This document shows, piece by piece, positions 1-5,179 of a DNA stretch of 9,201 bases (position 1 is its first letter; each line of letters begins with the position of its first letter). The notes beneath the pieces were generated by a model that worked only from the letters and a program-made list of their open reading frames with translations, was not told the origin of the DNA and did not search any database. The DNA comes from Thermoanaerobaculia bacterium. GTDB taxonomy: Bacteria; Acidobacteriota; Thermoanaerobaculia; Multivoradales; JAHEKO01. Location: the NCBI GenBank assembly GCA_029287645.1, contig JARFQS010000097.1, positions 1 to 9,201 of the forward strand, written 5' to 3'. Position numbers and translations under genes: made by a program.

Positions 1-1
1 A

Positions 2-33
2 GTAGGGGCTTAAGGGCGTAGGAGCTTAGGGGT
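2..33. repeat. two-copy 16-bp imperfect tandem repeat
   Basis: Bases 2-17 (GTAGGGGCTTAAGGGC) and 18-33 (GTAGGAGCTTAGGGGT) are adjacent and agree at 13 of 16 positions. The array may continue to the left, outside the window. No function can be assigned; two copies are few, and a chance origin in G-rich DNA is possible. Confidence 0.45.
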
Positions 34-82
34 AACAGCTCAGCAATGTGTAAACAAAGGCGCCAAGGGTTCGGCGTGGGGA

Positions 83-129
83 CCTCCAGGGGGTTCTTGC
101 AGCGGAAGGGAGAACAAGCCCCCTGGGGG
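83..129. other. strong GC-rich hairpin in intergenic DNA
   Basis: CCAGGGGG (86-93) pairs perfectly with CCCCCTGG (119-126). The stem extends inward after a 2-nt bulge through CTTG (96-99) with CAAG (115-118), leaving a 15-nt loop. It extends outward through C83-G129, C84-G128 and a T85-G127 wobble. No T-run follows on either strand, so it is not a canonical intrinsic terminator. An alternative palindrome, GCCCCC-T-GGGGGC at 118-130, would compete with the right arm. It could be the 3' structure of an upstream transcript, an untranslated-leader structure or an unrecognised small RNA; the sequence alone does not decide. Confidence 0.5.
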
Positions 130-154
130 CCCCGCGTCGGACGCTCCAGTCGAT

Positions 155-183
155 AACGGCCGGCAGAGGCGCGCCGGCCGGTT
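155..183. other. second GC hairpin, possible weak terminator-like structure
   Basis: CGGCCGGC (157-164) and GCCGGCCG (173-180) form a perfect 8-bp stem with an 8-nt loop (AGAGGCGC). With G181 bulged, A155 and A156 can also pair with T183 and T182. Only a short TT follows, so it is at best a poor intrinsic terminator. It lies about 87 bp before the -10-like box of the methyltransferase gene, so it may end transcription arriving from the left. Bases 1-269 otherwise show no supportable coding frame: all three + frames hit stops within the first 21 bases. Confidence 0.45.
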
Positions 184-269
184 CAATGCCCAGGTCCCAA
201 GCCCCAGGACTCTTTCGCGGACCACCCGGACGGACCTCTATGAGACAACCGATGAAGCCCTTGCCCCCT

Positions 270-275
270 TATACT
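270..275 (+). promoter_or_regulatory. -10-like box TATACT, near-leaderless promoter for trmH
   Basis: TATACT differs from the TATAAT consensus at one position and sits only 11 bp before the ATG at 287. Transcription starting about 7 bp downstream of the box would leave a leader of only some five bases. No Shine-Dalgarno sequence precedes the ATG (the bases are AACAGCGGGC), which fits a leaderless or near-leaderless mRNA. I see no convincing -35 hexamer at the usual 16-18 bp spacing, so the promoter call is tentative. Confidence 0.45.
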
Positions 276-286
276 GAACAGCGGGC

Positions 287-1072
287 ATGACCAAGCGCAG
301 GTTGCGAGCTGATGGAACTCCTTCGCCGAGGGGCGGTCGCACGCCCAAGCCTCCGCCGACCGAGGAACAGCTGGCCGAGCTCGAGAGACTCACCGACGGG
401 CTGCCCGACGAGTTGCGCGCCTACCGTGACCGCGGGCTTCTGAATCCCGTGCGGCGATTCAGACTCGAGGAGGCCATCCGCCACCGGACACGCACCTTGG
501 TGCCAGTCCTCCACGGTGTTCACGACCCCCATAACCAGGCTGCGGTCATGCGCAGCTGCGAGGCCCTGGGTCTGCAGGAGTTCCACTTCATCCAGAGCGT
601 GAGCGGTCGGTCACTCCATGCCAGCCCTCGCGTCACACAGAATGCTCACCGCTGGATCGATGTCGTCGAGCACGCCGACTTCGACGCCGCTCAGAGCACG
701 CTGCGGGATCGTGAGTTGGTGCTCGTCGCCGCGGCCTTCACCGACGCAGCCCTACCGCTTCAAGCAATGGACTTCACTCGGCCCATGGCGCTTCTGTTCG
801 GCAACGAATCGAAGGGTCTTCCGCGCGAGATCATCGAGGCCTGTGACGGGACCTTCGTGATTCCCCTCTACGGACTGTCACAGTCCCTGACCATGTCAGT
901 GGCCGCCGCCGTAACCCTGACCTGGGCTGTGGAGACCCGCCGACGCGCTTGGGGCGAACCAGGAGATCTCACTCCAGAAGAGAGAATGGAGCTGCGTCAG
1001 CGCTTCTACGAGACCGCCCTACGTGGAAATCTCCCTGACGACCCTGGACAGAGCCTAGACAAGACAGACTGA
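287..1072 (+). CDS. trmH: TrmH/SpoU family tRNA (guanosine-2'-O)-methyltransferase
   Basis: This 261-residue protein is a SpoU-class (SPOUT, trefoil-knot) RNA 2'-O-ribose methyltransferase. The family moves a methyl group from S-adenosylmethionine to a ribose 2'-hydroxyl, and TrmH itself modifies G18 in the tRNA D-loop in the cytoplasm. All three SpoU motifs are visible. Motif 1 is HDPHNQAAVMRSCEALG, with N83 and R89 at the spacing of the catalytic Asn/Arg pair. Motif 2 is LLFGNESKGLP (residues 169-179, with E174). Motif 3 is IPLYGLSQSLTMSVAAAV (192-209). A helical C-terminal tail (TPEERMELRQRFYETALRG) resembles the RNA-binding tails of TrmH proteins. One oddity is that the motif-3 Asn of the usual S-L-N is Thr202 (codon ACC). 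The basic, Pro-rich first 25 residues are probably disordered. The ATG at 287 is the only start that fits the preceding -10 box. The gene is monocistronic and converges on the thioesterase gene 40 bp downstream. The family is certain; the exact target, TrmH-type rather than another SpoU RNA target, is inferred. Confidence 0.88.
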   Translation: MTKRRLRADGTPSPRGGRTPKPPPTEEQLAELERLTDGLPDELRAYRDRGLLNPVRRFRLEEAIRHRTRTLVPVLHGVHDPHNQAAVMRSCEALGLQEFHFIQSVSGRSLHASPRVTQNAHRWIDVVEHADFDAAQSTLRDRELVLVAAAFTDAALPLQAMDFTRPMALLFGNESKGLPREIIEACDGTFVIPLYGLSQSLTMSVAAAVTLTWAVETRRRAWGEPGDLTPEERMELRQRFYETALRGNLPDDPGQSLDKTD

Positions 1073-1112
1073 AGTCACCAGAAACACTCGAGATCTGTAG
1101 TGGCCAAGTGCC

Positions 1113-1538
1113 TCAGCCGTAGCCCAACTCCTCCGAGAGCTCGATCTTGCTCGGAACGAAGGTGCCGCTGCCGCGAGCCACTTCGACGTCGCCGTTGAAG
1201 AGGACGGACTCCGCTATTACGAGGCTCTTCGACCTGCTGACCACCCTGGCCTCGGCCCGCAACGATCCTTCTCTCACGGGTCGCGTGAAGTAGACATTGA
1301 ACGAGACTGTGAGAACGAAGCTGTCGATAACGATGGAGTTCGCTGCAAAGAAGGCGGAGTCGTCCAGGACCTTGAAGTAGACCGCACCGTGCACCGCATT
1401 CGCCGCGTGAAAGAACTGCTCGCCAACCTCGATCTCGACAACGGCTCGTCCCTTGTCGATATGAATCGTCGGGGAGTAGATCTGGTTGACCGGTGCGGAC
1501 AGGTACATCCGCTCGAGCTTCCGATAGTGATCGCTCAT
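1113..1538 (-). CDS. PaaI-like hotdog-fold thioesterase
   Basis: The 141-residue protein has the length and pattern of single-domain PaaI/YiiD-type hotdog thioesterases, cytoplasmic oligomeric enzymes that hydrolyse acyl-CoA or related thioesters. The hotdog signature is ANAVHGAVYFKVLDDSAFF (residues 46-64). H50-G51 sits at the start of the long central helix, and D59/D60 are at the position of the acidic catalytic residue. The strands SFNVYFTRPVREGSLRAEA (79-97) and the segment after it match the family's C-terminal sheet. The ATG at 1538 is supported by AGGAG on the same strand (bases 1551-1547) with an 8-nt spacer. The gene is divergent from the glycosyltransferase and convergent with the methyltransferase, so it is probably transcribed alone. 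Its substrate cannot be read from sequence; the neighbours suggest no pathway. Confidence 0.85.
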   Translation of the reverse strand: MSDHYRKLERMYLSAPVNQIYSPTIHIDKGRAVVEIEVGEQFFHAANAVHGAVYFKVLDDSAFFAANSIVIDSFVLTVSFNVYFTRPVREGSLRAEARVVSRSKSLVIAESVLFNGDVEVARGSGTFVPSKIELSEELGYG

Positions 1539-1546
1539 GACAGTGG

Positions 1547-1551
1547 CTCCT
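1547..1551 (-). promoter_or_regulatory. ribosome binding site AGGAG of the thioesterase gene
   Basis: On the minus strand the sequence reads ACAGGAGCCACTGTC immediately before the ATG, giving AGGAG with an 8-nt spacer. This fixes the thioesterase start. It also argues against the overlapping plus-strand ATG at 1537 as the start of the glycosyltransferase, because that ATG lies inside the thioesterase start region. Confidence 0.75.
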
Positions 1552-1569
1552 GTTGCAGAAACGGCGTGC

Positions 1570-1594
1570 TTCGACTGGCCGAGATCCGGTCGAA
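1570..1594. promoter_or_regulatory. imperfect inverted repeat in the divergent intergenic region
   Basis: TTCGACTGG (1570-1578) and CCGGTCGAA (1586-1594) are inverted repeats matching at 8 of 9 positions, separated by 7 bp. The site lies between the divergent thioesterase and glycosyltransferase genes and upstream of a possible -10 (TACACT, 1612-1617) for the latter. This geometry fits a dimeric-regulator operator, but the evidence is only the symmetry. A hairpin in the 5' leader of the thioesterase mRNA is the alternative. Confidence 0.35.
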
Positions 1595-1611
1595 CCGCTC
1601 TCCAGGAAGGT

Positions 1612-1617
1612 TACACT
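1612..1617 (+). promoter_or_regulatory. possible -10 element TACACT for the glycosyltransferase gene
   Basis: TACACT matches four of six consensus positions, including the important first T, A and last T. It would give a leader of about 30 nt to the GTG at 1654. No clear -35 is visible at standard spacing, so this is a weak call. Confidence 0.25.
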
Positions 1618-1653
1618 TGCCTGCGCCTTTGGAACTACCCTGGCCCAAGTATC

Positions 1654-2679
1654 GTGCCCCCGTCGCCCGCCATCTCCGTTCTCTTGCCGGTTTACAACGG
1701 CGAGGACTTCCTCGATGAATGCCTCGCTAGCCTTGCCAACCAGAGCTTCGAGGATTTCGAAGTCGTAGCAGTGGATGACGGATCCAGCGACGGGTCGCCG
1801 GAGATCCTGAAGAACTGGTCCTCACGAGATTCACGCGTTCGGGTCCTGGCCCGATCTCATTCAGGACTGGTGGAGACTCTCAACGCGGGCCTGTCCGCCT
1901 GTCAGGGAGAGCTCATCGCCCGGATGGATGCCGACGACAGGGTGCACCCGAGGAGGCTGGAGCTCCAGTCGCTGGCATTCGAGGAATCTCCCAACCTCGA
2001 CGTAGTTGCGAGCCTGGTGGCCCACTTTCCCGACGAGACTCTGCGGGAAGGGCTGCGGATCTACGAGAATTGGCTCAACAGCCTTGTGACCCATGATCAG
2101 ATCCTCCGTGAGAGGTTCATCGAAAGTCCCATCCCCCATCCAGCGGCCATGGTCCGTCGCAAGGTGCTGGAGGAGGTGGGTGGCTACCGTGACGTCGGAT
2201 ATCCAGAGGACTACGACCTCTGGCTGCGGCTGGCCGCCGCCGGCAAGCGATTCGGCAAGGTGCCCGAGACTCTCTACTTCTGGCGTCACCACGAGGCGAG
2301 ACTCACCTTCACAGATCCCCGGTATGCGGTGGAGCGTTTTCTCGCCTGCAAGGCCCATCATCTAACCCACGGACCCTTGACGGGAATGAACACCGTCATC
2401 GTCTGGGGAGCCGGCCAGACCGGACGCCGACTGTCGAAGCACCTGATCCGTGAAGGAGCCCCCGTTACCGCGTTCATCGACATCGACCCTTCCAAGGTCG
2501 GGGGCACACTTCGGGGCAGGCCCGTCCATCCACCCGAAGAGATCGACCGGCTGTTGTCGGACGCAGAAACGCGAGTCGTTCTGTCAGCGGTCTCCTCCAG
2601 GGGGGCCCGCGCCCTCATCCGGGAGAGACTCCAGTCCTTGCATCTTCGCGAAACGCTGGACTTCTGGTGTGCTGCGTAG
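1654..2679 (+). CDS. family 2 glycosyltransferase fused to a C-terminal Rossmann-type domain
   Basis: The 341-residue protein begins with a GT-A domain (about residues 5-235). ISVLLPVYNGEDFL opens the nucleotide-sugar-binding fold, VDDGSSDGS (40-48) binds the nucleotide, and MDADD (91-95) holds the DXD metal/diphosphate motif. YPEDYDLWLRLA (183-194) supplies the ED acidic pair expected of the catalytic base region. Such enzymes transfer a sugar from a nucleotide sugar to a growing cell-surface glycan or lipid carrier, on the cytoplasmic face of the membrane. The donor and acceptor cannot be read here. From about residue 246 a second domain starts: VIVWGAGQTGRR has G252, G254 and G257 in a GxGxxG loop. 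It is followed by a strand ending in acidic residues (AFIDIDPSKVGG, D276/D278), as in NAD- or nucleotide-binding Rossmann domains such as the N-domain of PglD. The frame stays open up to an ATG at 1537, but that region overlaps the thioesterase start, has no ribosome site and has no family similarity, so GTG 1654 is preferred. No membrane segments are seen and it has no sugar-operon neighbours. Confidence 0.85.
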   Translation: MPPSPAISVLLPVYNGEDFLDECLASLANQSFEDFEVVAVDDGSSDGSPEILKNWSSRDSRVRVLARSHSGLVETLNAGLSACQGELIARMDADDRVHPRRLELQSLAFEESPNLDVVASLVAHFPDETLREGLRIYENWLNSLVTHDQILRERFIESPIPHPAAMVRRKVLEEVGGYRDVGYPEDYDLWLRLAAAGKRFGKVPETLYFWRHHEARLTFTDPRYAVERFLACKAHHLTHGPLTGMNTVIVWGAGQTGRRLSKHLIREGAPVTAFIDIDPSKVGGTLRGRPVHPPEEIDRLLSDAETRVVLSAVSSRGARALIRERLQSLHLRETLDFWCAA

Positions 2680-2693
2680 GGATCTTGTCGAGG

Positions 2694-2708
2694 CTGGCAA
2701 TTTGCCAG
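2694..2708. promoter_or_regulatory. 15-bp perfect palindrome, candidate operator of the five-gene operon
   Basis: CTGGCAA-T-TTGCCAG is a perfect inverted repeat of two 7-bp arms around one base. It lies 15 bp after the glycosyltransferase stop and overlaps the -35 region of the extended -10 promoter at 2725-2733, the classical place for a repressor or class II activator. No T-run follows, so a terminator for the glycosyltransferase is less likely. The regulator is unknown and none is encoded in the window. Confidence 0.45.
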
Positions 2709-2724
2709 AAGCCTTCGACCCGCG

Positions 2725-2733
2725 TGCTAGAGT
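2725..2733 (+). promoter_or_regulatory. extended -10 promoter TGCTAGAGT
   Basis: TG-C-TAGAGT fits the extended -10 pattern TGnTAnnnT of the housekeeping sigma factor, which can act with a weak -35. TTGCCA at 2702-2707 resembles a -35 box but would leave an over-long 20-bp spacer. Transcription would start near 2740, giving a leader of about 50 nt to the ATG at 2792. This is the only promoter-like element seen for the downstream five genes. Confidence 0.5.
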
Positions 2734-2782
2734 CGCCCCGTTCCCTGCAGTTCATTCGAGCTTTCAGCTGTTCCCCGAATTT

Positions 2783-2787
2783 GGAGG
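2783..2787 (+). promoter_or_regulatory. ribosome binding site GGAGG of the amidohydrolase gene
   Basis: TTGGAGGATCC precedes the ATG at 2792. The core GGAGG leaves a short 4-nt spacer, still within a usable range. It decides the start: the same frame is open from far upstream, inside the glycosyltransferase gene, but only this ATG has a ribosome site and begins a signal peptide. Confidence 0.7.
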
Positions 2788-2791
2788 ATCC

Positions 2792-4798
2792 ATGAACAAG
2801 ACCAGGTCCTGGCTCCGCCTGACATTTCTGCTGGCGACCGTACCGCTGATCGCCGCTGGTCCGGCATCGGCCGAACGTTGGGTGCGGCCCAGCCAAGGCA
2901 ACCCGGCGGGCTTCAGGGAGACCGAGACTCCGGCGCCCGGAGAGATGCACTGCCACTTCGAGTTCAACGATCGCGGACGGGGCCCGAATCTCGACACCCA
3001 CATGATTCTCGGCGACGACGGGCTCCCACGGGAGATCACCACGACCGGCAACGACTACATGAAGGGGAGCGTCAATGAGAGCTTCAGCTGGCGTGGCGGC
3101 GCGGTCCGCTGGCAGAACAGCCAGGAGCAGGGGGAGAGACCCCTCGACGGGCCCGCCTTCTATCTCAGCCGGGAGAGCGCCTGCCCCGAGCTGGGAATGC
3201 TCGCCTCCGCATTACTCGCAAGTGAGGATCAGCAACTCACCCTGCTTCCCGACGGCGAGGCCAGCCTGAAGGTCGTCGGTGAGAGGACCTTTACCGCCGG
3301 GGATGAAGAGAAGAAGCTCCGCCAGGTCTCCCTGACCGGCCTCGGGTTCTCTCCGACATTTCTTTGGCTCGATCGAAATGACGCGTTCTTCGCCGCTACC
3401 AGCATGTGGTTCTCGTTCCTGCCGGAAGGTTGGGAGTCGGTCGGCGAGGAGATGGCGCGGGTCGACGATGCCGCCAACACCGACTGGACGGCAGGCCTGG
3501 TCGGTCGCCTGGCGCATCCTCCCGAGCTCGGAGTGGCATTCAAAAATGCACGCGTTTGGGATGCCACCCGAGGCAAGCCCGTCGACGCCCAGACGGTCCT
3601 CGTGATCGGCAACACCATCCAGGCTGTCGGAGCGGATGGCACCGTGGAGCTGCCGAAGGACGTCGAGGTCATCGATGCCGGCGGCAAGCTGCTCATGCCC
3701 GGCCTCTGGGACATGCACACCCATGTGGGTGACCTGGACGGGATCCTCAACCTGGCAGCCGGCGTGACCACAGTGCGGGACATGGCCAACGACATGGACA
3801 AGGCCCTGGCCCTCCGACTCGCCTGGCAGGAGGGTACAGCCATCGGTCCCCGGCTCATCCTGTCGGGATTCATCGACGGTCCCGGACCCTACGCGGGCCC
3901 CACCAAGATCCTGGTCGACACAGAGGAAGAGGCCAGAGTGGCCATCGACCGCTACGGTGATCTGGGGTTCGAGCAGATCAAGATCTACAGCTCGGTGCTA
4001 CCCGAGTTGGTGCCCTACATGGCCGAGAGAGCGCATCATCGAGGGATGAGGGTCAGCGGGCACATTCCCAACGGCATGACCGCCGAGCAGGCGATCCGGG
4101 ATGGCTTCGATGAGATCCAGCACGCCAACATGCTGTTCCTGACCTTCTGGGGCGACGAGGGAATCGACACCCGCACGCCGGCCCGCTTCACCGAGGTGGC
4201 CCAACGCGCCGCGGACTTCGATTTCGAGGCTCCCGAAACCCTCGCATTCTTCGAGCTCTTGCGAGAGAAGGCCATTGTCGTGGATCCGACGATTGCCATT
4301 TTCGAAGGCATGTTCACGGCCCGACCTGGCGTCGTGCCGGCAACCTGGAAGCCGATCATCCACCGCCTTCCGCCACAGGTGCGCCGCGGCATGATGGGGG
4401 GCGGACTGGAGCCGCCCGCCGGGCAGGAGGAGCGCTATGAGCGGTCCTACGAGGCGATGGTGAGAATGGTCGGTGAGGTCCACCGGGCTGGAATTCCCAT
4501 CGTGGCCGGCACCGATACCCTCGCCGGCTTCGGGTTGCACCGCGAGTTGGAGCTCTATGTGGAGGCGGGGATCCCGCCAGCAGAGGTCTTGACCCTGGCG
4601 ACCCTCGGCTCAGCGAAGATCGCCGGGCGTGCCGAGCGACTGGGCACCATCGAAGCCGGCAAGTTGGCCGACTTCATCTTGGTCGATGGAGATCCCCTCG
4701 CCGAGGTATCGGACATCCGAAAGGTGACGCTGACCATCAAGGACGGCACGATCTTCCGCCCGAGCGAGATGTATCGGGCCATCGGCGTCGGTCAGTGA
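2792..4798 (+). CDS. secreted metal-dependent amidohydrolase (imidazolonepropionase-like)
   Basis: The 668-residue precursor starts with a Sec signal peptide: K3, R5 and R9, a hydrophobic core at about 10-22, and an ASA site at 25-27 with cleavage before E28. It should therefore act in the periplasm or outside the cell. Residues 28 to about 247 form an additional N-terminal domain with the motif DRGRGP (60-65). From about F250 the protein is a classical amidohydrolase, with a beta-sandwich segment (NARVWDATRG) and then a TIM barrel. Visible metal-site residues are H309 and H311 (DMHTHVG), K397 (QIKIYSS, the usual position of a carboxylated bridging lysine), H424 (SGHIPNGM), H444 (IQHANM) and D575 (AGTDTLAG). 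The C-terminal segment GTIEAGKLADFILVDGDPL (626-644) closes the sandwich. Family members hydrolyse amide or C-N bonds in cyclic or linear substrates such as N-acyl amino acids and X-Pro dipeptides; the substrate here is not readable. It is first in the operon, 12 bp before the next gene, and all expected ligands are present, so it should be active. Confidence 0.88.
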   Translation: MNKTRSWLRLTFLLATVPLIAAGPASAERWVRPSQGNPAGFRETETPAPGEMHCHFEFNDRGRGPNLDTHMILGDDGLPREITTTGNDYMKGSVNESFSWRGGAVRWQNSQEQGERPLDGPAFYLSRESACPELGMLASALLASEDQQLTLLPDGEASLKVVGERTFTAGDEEKKLRQVSLTGLGFSPTFLWLDRNDAFFAATSMWFSFLPEGWESVGEEMARVDDAANTDWTAGLVGRLAHPPELGVAFKNARVWDATRGKPVDAQTVLVIGNTIQAVGADGTVELPKDVEVIDAGGKLLMPGLWDMHTHVGDLDGILNLAAGVTTVRDMANDMDKALALRLAWQEGTAIGPRLILSGFIDGPGPYAGPTKILVDTEEEARVAIDRYGDLGFEQIKIYSSVLPELVPYMAERAHHRGMRVSGHIPNGMTAEQAIRDGFDEIQHANMLFLTFWGDEGIDTRTPARFTEVAQRAADFDFEAPETLAFFELLREKAIVVDPTIAIFEGMFTARPGVVPATWKPIIHRLPPQVRRGMMGGGLEPPAGQEERYERSYEAMVRMVGEVHRAGIPIVAGTDTLAGFGLHRELELYVEAGIPPAEVLTLATLGSAKIAGRAERLGTIEAGKLADFILVDGDPLAEVSDIRKVTLTIKDGTIFRPSEMYRAIGVGQ

Positions 4799-4810
4799 TC
4801 TGATAAGACG

Positions 4811-5179
4811 ATGGCTCCCAACGACACCGAGGTTGGCGCTCAAGTCGCCTTCGAGATCAGCGAAGTTCAGTACGACCAGCTGCGCGAGCTCGTGGCCGCT
4901 CTGCGAGCAGCACCTGGCGATCGTGCGGTCGTCAGCGGATTGACCGATCTGATTCTCGATCTGACCGACACCGGGCTGACCTACTTTTTTCTCTACTCGC
5001 TCGAATCGATCGGTGTCGGTGCCCTGCGGCGCAAGGGGGCCGAGATAGCTTTGGGAACGGCTGGGCGCGTCCTTCCTCCGGTGGTACGCAGCACAGTAGG
5101 CTCGATGAACGAGGATCAGCTCTTGAAGCTCGCCGACTTCATCGAGCACATCGTCAGCGGGCCAGGCCGAGATCCATGA
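4811..5179 (+). CDS. uncharacterised 122-residue operon protein
   Basis: I do not recognise this protein. It starts 12 bp after the amidohydrolase stop and its TGA overlaps the ATG of the alcohol dehydrogenase (ATGA), so it is very probably real and co-translated. It has no signal peptide. Predicted features by eye are an acidic-amphipathic helix (EISEVQYDQLRELVAALRA, residues 15-33) and a hydrophobic central stretch (about 54-71, TGLTYFFLYSLESIGVGA). A basic amphipathic helix (RRKGAEIALGTAGRVL, 73-88) and a final helix (NEDQLLKLADFIEHIV, 100-115) follow. The central stretch is short and contains an acidic residue, so it is more likely a buried or membrane-touching helix than a true transmembrane span. 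There are no Cys residues and no obvious metal or catalytic motif. No clear Shine-Dalgarno precedes the ATG, so translation may depend on coupling to the upstream gene. A small all-helical accessory or adaptor protein is the most that can be suggested. Confidence 0.7.
   Translation: MAPNDTEVGAQVAFEISEVQYDQLRELVAALRAAPGDRAVVSGLTDLILDLTDTGLTYFFLYSLESIGVGALRRKGAEIALGTAGRVLPPVVRSTVGSMNEDQLLKLADFIEHIVSGPGRDP

Noticed and set aside
94..126. GGAA-containing loop and stem reminiscent of the SRP RNA tip
   Set aside because: The conserved asymmetric and symmetric loop bases of SRP domain IV are not present and the stem does not match; only a GGAA coincidence.
175..193. GGTTCAATG resembling a tRNA T-loop
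   Set aside because: The flanking five-base stems do not pair and no acceptor, D or anticodon arms can be built around it.
40..225. Minus-strand 61-codon open frame in the gene-free left end
   Set aside because: Low-complexity Pro/Gly/Leu-rich translation over GC hairpins, with no ribosome site and no recognisable domain; it looks like a chance frame.
1073..1112. Possible terminator between the convergent methyltransferase and thioesterase genes
   Set aside because: Only a 4-bp CACT/AGTG pairing is seen, without a T-run; too weak to call.
2450..2791. Upstream extension of the amidohydrolase frame into the glycosyltransferase gene
   Set aside because: The sequence before 2792 overlaps a well-supported gene and has no domain similarity. 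The ATG at 2792 has GGAGG and starts a signal peptide.
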